A DNA stretch of 64,000 bases from Helicoverpa zea (taxonomy: Eukaryota > Arthropoda > Insecta > Lepidoptera > Noctuidae). The stretch is taken from contig NC_061469.1 in NCBI RefSeq assembly GCF_022581195.2, forward strand, positions 682,001 to 746,000, read 5' to 3'. The notes under the pieces are model-generated. The model saw nothing but the letters and a program-made list of their open reading frames with translations, was not told where the DNA came from and made no database searches. The translations under genes and the position numbers were made by a program. This document shows, one piece after another, positions 1 through 10,321 of this stretch; within the stretch, counting starts at the first letter, position 1, and each line of letters begins with the position of its first letter.

Positions 1-217
1 ATGACGAGTATAAAAAAAAAGAGACATGCAAATGAGCCCATTTTTTCAGGTCTTCTCCATAGGACCCACGGTATGGAACCATGCAACTAATCGAGCTTCC
101 AATAGGGGTTTTATTTGGACGCATATTTTGACCCAATTGGGTCCACATTTTTGCTCCTATGCTAGAAATCCGCAGTAATTATTAGAAGTTTTATGTAAAA
201 TGTGTTGTGTGACTTAC
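1..217 (-). other. bsk: start of the JNK intron following coding exon 1
   Basis: The intron starts with a consensus donor GTAAGT (complement of 212-217) and runs off the left edge. No repeat or second exon was recognised in these 217 bases. Confidence 0.85.
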
Positions 218-369
218 CATACTATTCCCTGTGCTCCGGATCCGATGGGCTTCAAGTTCTGGTAGCGCTTGAGTATGGTGAAGCGCGTGTCGCCGACCTC
301 GACGGTGTAGAAGTGAGGGTGGCGCGGCGGGGCCGACATGGCGGAGGCTGGGAGCGCCGCGTGGGGCAT
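218..369 (-). CDS. bsk: JNK (c-Jun N-terminal kinase, basket): first coding exon, 5' partial CDS
   Basis: This exon encodes the first 50 residues plus two bases of a JNK-family MAP kinase, the serine/threonine kinase that phosphorylates Jun/ATF-type factors in stress, dorsal closure and immune signalling. After a variable leader (MPHAALPASAMSAPPRHPH) come FYTVEVGDTRFTILKRYQNL and KPIGSGAQGIV. The latter holds the glycine-rich ATP loop (GSGAQG, residues 43-48). This block matches insect and vertebrate JNKs as I know them and separates JNK from ERK and p38. The exon ends ...GTATG followed by GTAAGT (complement of 212-217), so the split codon TG|N would complete the Cys of the family motif GIVCAAY. 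The first in-frame ATG is at 369-367 and a second at 339-337. An in-frame TAG lies 12 bases upstream of the first ATG, so the frame cannot start earlier in this exon. The catalytic domain lies off the left edge. The exon is far more GC-rich than its surroundings. Confidence 0.95.
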
Positions 370-382
370 CGACCACCCCTAC
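370..382 (-). other. bsk: 5'UTR part of the first coding JNK exon, with 3' splice site
   Basis: Reading the minus strand, a pyrimidine-rich run ending TCTTCTCAG (complement of 383-391) precedes GTAGGGGTGGTCG and then the first ATG. This fits a 3' splice site, so transcription would start further upstream and at least one noncoding exon would exist. The in-frame TAG at 381-379 supports an untranslated role. Alternatively a promoter could lie just upstream and this AG would be unused. I see no convincing TATA or initiator on this strand nearby. Confidence 0.6.
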
Positions 383-2883
383 CTGAGAAGATATGGCATC
401 AAGTGATTATAGCCTCTGGTTGGGACAAACTACGCTAGTAATGAAGACATGAAAGTCATGTAATTCTGCAGTATTCTGCTTACAGCTTCAGGTTATAAAA
501 GGTTGAAAGGTGAGTAATTCTACAGTCCTCACCAGACGACTTTAGAGACGCAAGAGGTCATTCAAGGTCCAAGAGAGCAAAACCAGGTTGGAGACTTATT
601 TAGAAGTCAGCAGAAGACTGTTCAATATTAGGTGGTCTGTTGCGCTACCTGCTTACACCACCACACATCCTGTGACGAACGGTTTAATTTTGAGGTCTAC
701 CAGCTTTAGCCTGATAAAAATCTTACTTTTCGTAAATGTGTGTACAGAGAGCGCGGGCGCAGTCCATATATCGCGCGCGCTTCTTGTCCACGGCGGCGCA
801 CGGCTTCACTCGCTCAGTGTCGGGCGCGGCGGCTGGGAAGTAGGACAATTACGTCTGTGGACAACGGAAATTGTGTTATTTTAAGCACATACGGCAAAAT
901 GTTCCTTACAGAAGTAATGGCTAAGTAACAGCCACAAGGATAGATCGATTATAAGGTAAATAAAATCTTGGCGAGGTCGGATGACTATCTATTTATCATA
1001 CAGAGTTCCTTCTTGGCTGTCATCCCAAGTTTATTCATTAATAGTTTTTACGGGTATTCAGAAGCCAGGCAGCCTTACAACCAGACTTATCAAAGGGTAT
1101 CGGGTTGAGGAGGTCCATGTAAAACACTGGTAGCTCAGTTGTAAACTCTGGTACTCAGTTAAAATACATATAAAGTCTGGTTATAGTGCTGTTAGATGCT
1201 TCTATTTTAAGACTGAAATTGATAATGATAGATGGATATTCTCCTAGGATAGAATGGTACAGGTACTGTATCTTGTTAGCTATCAATTTTCAATCGTGCT
1301 CAGGTGTTTTTGGAAATACTATTAATTTTCAGATAAATCCTAATACACTTAACGTAAAATATATTTTAATAAAAACAATATTACTGAAAAATATAATGTT
1401 ATTTTTCGCAAAATTATTAAGATTATATAGTGAAAATGGATACTTTTAAAAAAGTTATAATTATTTTCAAGTTTATACAGAGACAATGTGACATCGCTGC
1501 TTTTATAGAAAAATAATTTTCTGTTCTGAAGAGTACAAGAAGGTTAAGTAATACATTATTTTTTAAAAGGCGTCAAATCACCTATAAAAGGTTCAACATT
1601 TCAATGAGTTTTCACACTTCAGACATTTAAGGGGCTTGAGAAGCAAACTTTTTACTTTTATTATGCCTTTGAAAGTGTCATTATATATTTTTAAAGCTTT
1701 TATGTAGGTTACAAGTATTTATATAATGTAAAAGTATTGATTGTTTATTTTTTTCTGACTTTATACTAGTTAAATTAAGATTCCCTTTCTGCCTGTATTT
1801 AACCAAATCTTGAGATTTGTTTCGTAATTTATGTAAGTAATATTTACATTAAGCTCGGTTCAGATCCATGTGATAAACAATAGGGTACAAGCTAAACATC
1901 AGATTGCAATTCACGCTGACTAACCCCCAGCCCATGACTCCGAATTAATTCCAAACCGGAGACTCCATTATTGAAGTGTCAAAATTTCAAGATGGTTTCA
2001 CGCCGAGTGCAAACATTTGTAAGATAAGTTGAAATGGCAGACAACAGAGTTATATTGGCCATCGCGGTTCGGGCGTTCACACAATGGCGCAAGATCCCGT
2101 CTGGCTGAATTTACGTTCATGATTATTGAGATCTGAACTGCTATGGACGAGTTTAAATGAGAAATGTTGTACTAAATGTCTGACCCTCGGGTCTGAGTGA
2201 GACGAACTTGAAATAACATTTGCTAAAGAGAAAGTTACGTGTGTAAAATATAGGCGTATGTTGGAATTACAGAAATTATAAATTCTTTGCACGATCTCCT
2301 CATCATTTAACGACAAGGACACCTTGGTCACTGTCAGAGGATTATAGTTAGCCAGATACATTGGTTTAAGTTATGAATAAAATAACGTAATTAGTTACTT
2401 TAGTAGCTAATGATTTACAAACTTGATTTAAACTACTTATAACGATGTAATAGCCTTATAAATAGGGACCCTTCAGCATCCTTTCAGTTGACTAGCTCAA
2501 CGTTAATCGTATCATTTACCCCACGTGCACCGTATATGTATACTTAACTAGGTATAGTAAAGTGTGTATCTAACACTGAATACACATTAGCGATTTGGCG
2601 ACACTCAGCCGATTTTGCTATACTCAATCATGTGGACATATCGGCAGGGTAGCGGCCACAAATTGGCGGTTTAAACAATTTATGTGCGCTAATTGATCGT
2701 ACATTAATACTAACTTAGTTTTAAACTATCCAATGGCAAATGAGTTGATTTGCTGAAACTGTAGCGTGATTCGTTAATAGTTCAACCCCCTTGATTTAAA
2801 ATTATAGATCAGGTTAATTAAGTGTCAAACTTAAGTTAAGTTTCAAGTCTGCAATTATAGTAATTGCTTTTAAAGTGCTCGTT
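383..2883. other. intronic/upstream DNA with one old SINE
   Basis: Apart from the degenerate SINE at about 915-1180 I see no gene. Short GC-rich patches at 735-840 give open frames without protein character. A TATAAAAGG string on the plus strand at 495-503 has no supporting gene. The rest is AT-rich unique sequence. Confidence 0.5.
915..1180 (+). mobile_element. degenerate 5S-headed SINE copy
   Basis: The stretch begins GGATAGATCGATT and continues through a worn 5S-like head to the shared tail (TACGGGTATTCAGAAGCCAG, then GGGTATCGGGTTGAGGAGGT and GGTACTCAGTT). It aligns in order with the reverse-strand copy at 13456-13712 and with the tail of the tRNA-headed copy at 7385-7762. It is heavily mutated and no target-site duplication is visible. 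Confidence 0.6.
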
Positions 2884-4205
2884 AAAGGACAATGCTCATG
2901 AAGTATGAGAAAAAAAACCCAGACCCGGCGCAAAAGAAATGTAACTCAAAATATAGATAAAATTAAGTAATTAAATATTACATAGATTATCGAAATCAGT
3001 GGCTATATGTGTGAAATTGCTATTCGAGTTTTAACATCTGCGGTACATTGCTACTCGAGATTTTAGAGGTAACATAATGTTTTAGTAAAAGGAACAGCAA
3101 ACAGATACAGTTGTGGTTTAAGAGTGTACATAATGACATGTTTATGGCAACTTCTCCACTATTCTACCTACTTTTACAAGATAATAGGATGATAGAACTA
3201 AAACACGATATGAATGTACTTTTCATTTTAATAATAACGCTTAAAGTCATCGATTCTTTATTTCTGACACGACATGATCCAAAAATGTTGCGGTATGCGC
3301 GAACTGTTCCTCATGTCTAGCCCACCCTAAGTAATGTAAAACGCTCATAACGCGATGACGTGGACGCTGCAGACCAATGTCCTCCACCCATGAATACAGG
3401 AGCAGTAATATCCTGATATGCCATTAATGCCATTTTCCCTTGTATAAAGAATTTAGGTGTAAAAAAACACTGCTAAAGTGAAGTTAACCCGGTTTGGACA
3501 AGGCTTGCGTCGCATCCCAAAGTCCCGAGCTGTACTTCGGTATTGATTTACCTATCTTTTTGGAGAGGCTTATTACTTGCCATATTACTTGTTTGTTGTT
3601 TCAGATAGCACTTTAATTAAACTATAAGCCCCAGCTGCTCATGTTACCCCTTTAAAAAATCAAATAGCAATTTCACACATATAGCCATTGATTTCGATGA
3701 TGCCTCCTATGCAGTATTTCATTACTTACGCGGTGTCCTGCGTGAGCGACGAACGCGACGCGACGCGACGCAACACGACGCGACGTAATGCGACGCGATG
3801 CTATACGCGACAAATGTCCTACGTGATTTTGGTAATTACTTCTCAAATCATGGAGAAGTACAGTACAACTTTGCTTGAAAGTTCATATTTAAAGTACAGA
3901 CAGCAACGTTCTTTGTACTAATAAACGATTTCTATTATTTTTTTGTCCCACAACAATCTTTATTAATAGTTTATGGTGTCGCATCTGGTCGCGCTTAAAA
4001 CAAGTTCGCGTTACGTCGCGACTCGCCGCAGACTGTCACATAGGCCGCATGTATGGCATGCCGTTGAGTTGATCGCGTTCGTCGCGTTCGCAGCGTCGCG
4101 TCGCGTCGCGTTCGTCGCTCACGCAGGACACCGCGTTATTATTACCTATAATTTGAGTTAATTTTCGTTTGCGCCGGGCTTGGGTTTTTTTGAGCATTGT
4201 CCTTT
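2884..4205. mobile_element. GC-rich foldback DNA element (outer element of a nested pair)
   Basis: The outer ends are inverted: AAAGGACAATGCTCA at the left and TGAGCATTGTCCTTT at the right, followed by a matching ACCC(A)GACCCGGCGCAAA block. An inner inverted pair of 44 bp lies at 3728-3771 and 4093-4136 (starting ACGCGGTGTCCTGCGTGAGC). It runs into arrays of GCGAC pentamers on both arms. No transposase is seen. The left arm is broken by a separate element at 2989-3698. Open frames here simply read the GCGAC array. Confidence 0.75.
2989..3698. mobile_element. nested element with 39 bp terminal inverted repeats
   Basis: Inverted ends at 2989-3027 and 3660-3698 match at 37 of 39 bases (outermost bases ATCGAAATCA, then TGGCTATATGTGTGAAATTG). 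They enclose about 630 bp with no convincing protein. The element interrupts the left arm of the foldback at 2884-4205, so it is younger than that element. No clear target-site duplication was found. Confidence 0.7.
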
Positions 4206-7200
4206 TCAAATATTTGCATAACTATAGTTATTTCTGTCAATTGTCTTAGCTTTAGTTTCTATCAATAATTTAAAGCAAGCATTGGAATTGATTTGTTTTC
4301 AATTAAACTTGATTTAAGCAAAGCTGCAATCAATTGTGCAAATTAGAATTTCTATTAACAATTGATATTTATCAATTTGCATTGATTAATTTGACTTTAC
4401 TATGGCTGCATCCTAAATGTGATATTAGCATTTAAATTACTATTTGCATTTGCGAATTTACAAACACATTAAAATATTCCAAATGTTATGAAAACTTGAA
4501 ATTGGTGCAAATAAAAATCATATTTATTTCGAACTCACGTAATTTATAATTTAAAAGCTAATTTACAGTGGAGGGTGCAAAGCCGACCCGGACCACAGAT
4601 GTTATATAAATGTCAAGTGGGAACCGACGTGGGCGTAATCATGTTTCCTTATGAAATTATTTGCACATTTTCTTATATAATTTGACATGTTAGTTCAGTT
4701 AGTCAGTTACAGCCTTTTTTTTTATTTTTTTTTTTATCGTCCCACTGCTGGGCACAGGCCACGGAGCCACGGAGAAGGATTGAGCATTAATGCATTAATT
4801 TGACATGGTCTCGGGCTAAAAATGCGGCATCCTTGACTTATTTATCCACTGTTTATATACCACTTTGTGAAGTATTTTCCTTGGATGATATTGGCCAATT
4901 TATAGTCTACTACATGTTTTTTTCTTGATCCAAATAAACAAGCAATTCATAGTGACTTACGAAACTAAAAATAGCATCAACCAAGAGACAGTTTGGTGGC
5001 AACATGGAAGTAAAATGGCTCTAGTTGGTAGTTGACGTGGGGCCGACTCGACTCGCTCCAATTACACAGCACTCGCATCGCACTCGCTCGCACTCGACAC
5101 GGTTGCGGCCACTCCAGTCGAGAGGCGAGTAGCTCGCCTTGTGGCCTCACAAACGCTTACTTTGGGCTATAGTGAAACGTTGAAACTTCGATGCAGATAT
5201 GGCAAAATAGTGGTAACCTGAACTCGAGTTATATGAAAGAAAGAAGATCTTTACAACGTCATATTGCTTATCACGGCCTTTTAATACCTTGTGTGCGAGC
5301 TGTTAGCAGGAAGCCAATTACCATATCAATAACCACGCAATTACTTTTATATCGTCCATAATGAGGGCGCACACAACTACGAGGCTATAGACAATTTCTA
5401 AGGAAAATCGAACGAAGCTTCACAAAAGGTTTTGTAGGCCACATAGACAAACGCAACAAATCTTTTTGTTACAAAAATCAATACCATTAATGATTAATGG
5501 CCTAACCTCGTTCTCTTTGCTTCGGAAAATATGAAAGCGGCCGAAACCAACGACATGATTTTCCATTAATATTTCCAGTGTTATTTATTATCTTTACAGC
5601 TTCAGAGCTCTGGTTTTATTTGATTAAATAAACTCATTTTATCGTTGTCCAAAACTGGACACATTCTGAAATTGAATAAGAGTTGACCAGTGTTGGGTAC
5701 GTGAGCTGTCTAGTAAGTATAATAAATAGCTACAGTTTGAAGGCGCAAAAATGTTGGGTGTATTCTCTGAATAAATAATTTCTTTCGCCGACGGGTCCCG
5801 GCGGATCGAGTGGAACATAGCTCGTTCGTTCGCCGCCATTACTGTGAACGAAGTGAACGGGCCCGGGGGAGTGAATGAAATCACGCCGATATAACTGCTT
5901 AGTGATTGGTAGGCCAGGAGCTGTTAGTGGCAGCACTCGTAATGGGCCGCCATTGATGGATTTATTGCTTTCTTTCTTTTTATTCAAATGTGAATACTAG
6001 ATGAGATCGAGCGTTTCCAATTCTGGAAATGGAAATAAGATGAGATGGTAACGCACGTGTTTCGAGCTGAAAAACCCTTGCTTTTAGGTGAAATTAGCCT
6101 TTTATGCCTTCATGCTGGGGATTGTAACTAAAAATAATCTCGAAGTAGGAACGTGCTTCAGGGCGCAAAATAATCAGAAGTTAATACAGTAAATAAAAAA
6201 TACCAATCAAGAGAGTCAACCAAATGTAAAGATATGCTTATACGCAAAACGATTCTGGTTCAATAGAAAAGGGATGACAGTGACACTTAAAGCGATTGTT
6301 ACCAACCAAACTAGGGTTGTCGCATCAATAATGTTATTTTTCACTTAGAAAACTACCCATGGTACCCGTGTAAAAGTTTGCCTCATCAATCTACAGAACT
6401 GTCATAATTTCATATATTTGATTATATTGCCGTTATTTAAAGGACGCACTTAGCTCACATACCTTACCCATCAACTACAACCTAATGGAATTACAAAGGT
6501 CCGTCAGAAGAGGCAAGGGAGTTCACATTGCTCTAAATGTTGGTGACAAAACAGCGTGAGCCACTACGATGACCGAAGGACGACAGTGTGGCACAGCTGA
6601 GTATCGCCAACACTAAACAAAGACGTAGCCACAGAAAATCCCACCAATATTTACAGAACTAACCGCTTAAATCCTAACATATAGTCACAAAGCTTAACCG
6701 ACATAAAGAAAGGTGCTACCGCCTGGCAACTCGCCAGCTCCCGAGCCCCGGCTCCGCTTACACGATAAATGTACGTATTTACATTTAAGGCGGAATCATT
6801 TGCTAAATGCTGCGGCTTTAAATAAACGTAAAGTTACCAAGAATAGCGGAATGTGGTAACTTTATTTATGATGCGGGCTAATTTGTTTGTTCTCATATTG
6901 CTGGAAGGTTCATTTCTTTTCTAAAATCCAAAACAAAAATTAGATCCCAGTCCTAATGACGCTAAAAATTCATGTGACACAAATCATTCACAATAATGGT
7001 GTTCAAGTCAGCAGAAACGAAAGTTCGTTCAACAAATAGCCACAGAGGGACTATTACTTATGCACTAGCACACTTTGAGGCCCTAATTCGTAATTTCTAA
7101 GCTATAACCTACCGTCCTAGTTCCACGGGAGCGTCCAGGGAAATGAATGCAAAATGCACGTGAACCGGGACATACAAAACTGTGCTACGGGGGAACCTCG

Positions 7201-7384
7201 ACTCTGTTGCGTTAATTTTAGAGTCTAAATTCCGTCGGAGTTCGGCTTAAAGTTGGTGAACTTTTTGTTGAAAATTATTGGGTGTACGCAGCGAACGATT
7301 TGGAGATGTTCATTGAACTGGTGAAAAACTGGCCGTAAGTTACAGCATGTAAGATTTATTTTTGGTAAATGTTCATTTCTTCTA
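4206..7384. other. mostly unique AT-rich DNA with short repeat fragments
   Basis: It holds the T-rich repeat fragment at 4708-4800 and a CACTCG-rich patch at 5038-5140. A GC-rich patch at 5785-5870 gives two overlapping minus-strand frames without recognisable protein. Near 6720-6860 a GC-rich stretch followed by TTTATG/ATAAA-type motifs could be regulatory, but nothing proves it. No gene is supported. Confidence 0.4.
4708..4800 (-). mobile_element. fragment of a lepidopteran retroposon tail
   Basis: A T-rich run is followed by ATCGTCCCACTGCTGGGCAC and AGGCC, then GGAGAAGGATTGAGC. I recognise this string as a very common moth repeat end. The T-run suggests a poly(A) tail on the minus strand. 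Confidence 0.5.
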
Positions 7385-7762
7385 GAAGTCGTGGTGGCCT
7401 AGTGGGCAAAGAACCAACCTCTCGAGTATGAGGGCGCGGTTTCGATTCCAGGTCAGGCAAGTACCAATGCAACTTTTCTAAGTTTGTATGTACTTTCTAA
7501 GTATATCTTAGACACCAATGACTGTGTTTCGGATGGCACGTTAAACTGTAGGTCCCGGCTGTCATTGAACATCCTTGGCAGTCGTTACGGGTAGTCAGAA
7601 GCCAGTAAGTCTGACACCAGTCTAACCAAGGGGTATCGGGTTGCCCGGGTAACTGGGTTGAGGAGGTCAGATAGGCAGTTGCTTCTTGTAAAGCACTGGT
7701 ACTCAGCTGAATCCGGTTAGACTGGAAGCCGACCCCAACATAGTTGGGAAAAGGCTCGGAGG
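7385..7762 (+). mobile_element. tRNA-headed SINE, near full length
   Basis: The head shows pol III promoter boxes: A box TGGCCTAGTGG at about 7392-7402 and B box GGTTTCGATTCC at about 7439-7450. The body carries GGCACGTTAAACTGTAGGTC, TTACGGGTAGTCAGAAGCC and TATCGGGTTGCCCGGGTAAC. The tail ends GACTGGAAGCCGACCCCAAC and GGAGGTTGATG. Several other copies in the window share this tail. The pol III boxes mean it could be transcribed, but it carries no protein. Confidence 0.85.
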
Positions 7763-9940
7763 TTGATGTTCATTACTTCTTAGTACAGATTATGTCGTTA
7801 TTCACGCAAAAAGGCATAGAACTAATTAGGTTGCGTAGACTAAGAGAACTTTCTACTTTGATCTGATTGGTTACATTAATAACGTACAAAACCCGATAAC
7901 GTAATCAAAGCTAGTTCCAGAGTCCGGTTTTTAGACTTTTCAATCACCAGAGCAGTATCAATAGAATAAAAGCAAACAAACCCTAGATTTCTAAATATAA
8001 CCTCCCAAAAATCCTATTCCGCCAAAATGTTTGCAAAAAAAACCTTTTTTCATCAAGGCTGTCAGTGTTCGATGTCACTCGAACGAATAAGGGTTCCGTA
8101 CTAAGCATATCGTGGGTTACAAGCCTGGCCTTCCTACAAATACCTGGCTATTTATTACTCAACACGTGGATAACATCGGACATGACCGAACATGGTCATT
8201 TGTCGTTGGGCTATGAGTTATGATTATTTTTTTTCTGTTGTTTTTTTTAGTTGCTAGGAGACTGCCTCGCGGTGTGGTGTTTGCGAAAGATTGTGATAAT
8301 GCGTTATTGTACGATATTTTCTGCAGCCCTGATTTTGGATATGTGCTTTTAAAAGTAAGTCAGTAAACTTTTTTCTGTCAGTATCCAAACCTATTTCTGG
8401 AGTGCTACGATAGTCTGTGTGTAATGTTTCATTTTCACAGTTATTTCCAGGTCATCATCTCCCATTTCTAATACTAGATAGATATCAACTAGCTCGTTGA
8501 AGATATAGTAGTAGTACAAATTAGTCCAAACAGAGCAAGATTTGAAAGCTCAGCGTTGAGATGGAGTGAGCTGCAATTGCCAGCTAAGCGAGAACTGTGA
8601 TAACTAGGATTCGCCTAGTTATATGCTACTGTTTACTTTCATAACTCTATCTCGACGTATAAGTACACCTTCTAAAGATTCTTAGTAAAATCTAAGATCG
8701 ACTAATATAAGCTTTTGGTAAAGTAAATGAATAGAAAATCTGTTGACTGTCAAATGCGTACCATAAATATGTTATATATCGAATACTTGACTCTTGATGA
8801 AGTTAATGAAGGTTCCTCTGTTCTTATTCCTCGGCAGTTGTTAAAGACTTTAAAGACTACGTTACAGACTACGTTACTACGTTAAAGACGTCACATGAGT
8901 TCAATAAAAGCATGAACATGAGTTCAATAAAAGCATCGGGGATTAAATGATCCTGTTTGTAATCTATAGCCTAGGCTCAGGTGTAGGCCTACAATCCGCG
9001 ATAACTATTGCTAATCCCGCAGTGTCAGGCTCTAGGGAACAGCTTAATGTATTTAGTTAAATGCTTATTCATGTTAACTGTAACGAGGCTCAGTTTAAAT
9101 TAATTGAAATTGATCATGTGCAAAAGATGTGCACATAATACTACTTATGGTAGATGATAATCAGGATATCTCGTGGAAACCTGGACTTTAAGGTCGGAAA
9201 TTGCCAATCTGCTTTCAGCTATTGAGGTGATTTATACCCAGTCTTTATCTGTAAAAGAAGAGGACTGGCCTAACTAGAAAAAGGCTGATGTGCATGATGT
9301 CCTAATATCAGCACTTTATAAAAGCTGTACTTTTTCTAATACCAGTCTTTTTTTACAACGACGCGTTGTGATTTGGACAAGCTCTATCCCTATGCGTAAA
9401 TGGAGATAAGAGTGTGAAGACGTAGTAACACTACTTGAAAAACGCTGACACGCACACGCATTTTGTGTCTCTTATATGAAGATGACACGCAAAGATCTAA
9501 CATAGTAATATAAAAGCAATGACCCCAGAAATTAGTAGTCACATAGACCTACCACTTCAGTCTGCCTAGATATTCTCTACTATAGGATATAAAGCAGTAA
9601 AACGACGACTGAATACTAATTAAAATCTGGTAATAACGAGCTCGGCTTGATTAACTTAGTCAGGATTAAGGCTTTACACTTATTAGCTCGCGTAATGCCG
9701 AGTGCCTTTGAAATGGGTGCCTGTTCTTTGGCCATTCTGCAGTTTGGGGTAGTAACTAAGTTTTAATATTGTTAGGTTTTGCCGGTTTTTGAATAGGTTT
9801 CGATTGGTTTGAACTTATTTCTTTAAAATAGATTTCTTCAGTAGCGGGCTGTTTAAGACTATTAATGCAAATATGTAAATCAGTTAGATCGAGAGCCAGC
9901 GACTGCCAGAATAACGTTATTTTATAAAGGCTGAAACTTT
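7763..9940. other. no gene seen; small local repeats
   Basis: AT-rich unique DNA. A 23 bp unit (ACATGAGTTCAATAAAAGCAT...) is repeated twice at 8893-8936. Near 8850-8890 the strings AGACTACGTTA and GTTAAAGAC recur. A worn repeat-like string GAGGACTGGCCTAACTAG lies near 9260. No exon signals were convincing. Confidence 0.4.
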
Positions 9941-9952
9941 GTGTGTATCTTA

Positions 9953-10309
9953 ATTAATGGCGTCCTCGGCCGATTTCGGCCACGGCGGCTGTTCTCATTT
10001 AAGGAGATCAGCCAGCTGCACAGGACATATTATAGTGCACGAGCATTTGCGCAGACACAGGTGCACTCCCTATTCCTTCACTCTCATAACCCGATGGGAC
10101 GGCAATCCGACGACCGGAAAGAGATCAGGCGCAGGACCGACATTTACGTGCTCTCCGATGCAGGGGTGAATCAATCACCAACTTCCAGACTACGGGCTGC
10201 TTTGTGAAAGTTCAAGAAAACCCACAAAGCTATTTCGGCCCGACCCGGGAATCGAACCCGAGACCTCGAGAACAGCAGCCGCGCTTGCGACCACTAGACC
10301 AACGAGGCA
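9953..10309 (-). mobile_element. tRNA-headed SINE of a second family, reverse orientation, with target-site duplication
   Basis: On the minus strand the head reads GTTGGTCTAGTGGTCGCAAG (A box) and GGGTTCGATTCCCGGGTCGG (B box). It is followed by a body ending in GCCGTGGCCGAAATCGGCCG and GAGGACGCC, and a short A/T tail. It is flanked by 12 bp direct repeats at 9941-9952 (GTGTGTATCTTA) and 10310-10321 (GTGTGTACCTTA), one mismatch apart. That confirms retroposition boundaries. Open frames across this region are by-products of its higher GC content. Confidence 0.88.
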
Positions 10310-10321
10310 GTGTGTACCTTA

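Noticed and set aside
191..376. 61-codon minus-strand frame over the JNK exon
   Set aside because: It is a different frame of the GC-rich JNK exon and runs past the splice donor; the JNK frame is the conserved one.
495..520. TATAAAAGG followed by GTGAGTAA on the plus strand, suggesting a promoter and donor
   Set aside because: No coding sequence, acceptor or repeat supports a plus-strand gene here.
588..928. Overlapping plus-strand frames of 98 and 62 codons
   Set aside because: Two overlapping frames through a GC-rich patch with no domain; composition explains them.
3688..4161. Frames with Asp/Ala/Thr/Arg repeats
   Set aside because: They read the GCGAC arrays of the foldback element and are not proteins.
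7392..7450. tRNA gene
   Set aside because: A and B boxes belong to a SINE head; no full cloverleaf or CCA-end context. The same applies at 10240-10309 and 31850-31925.
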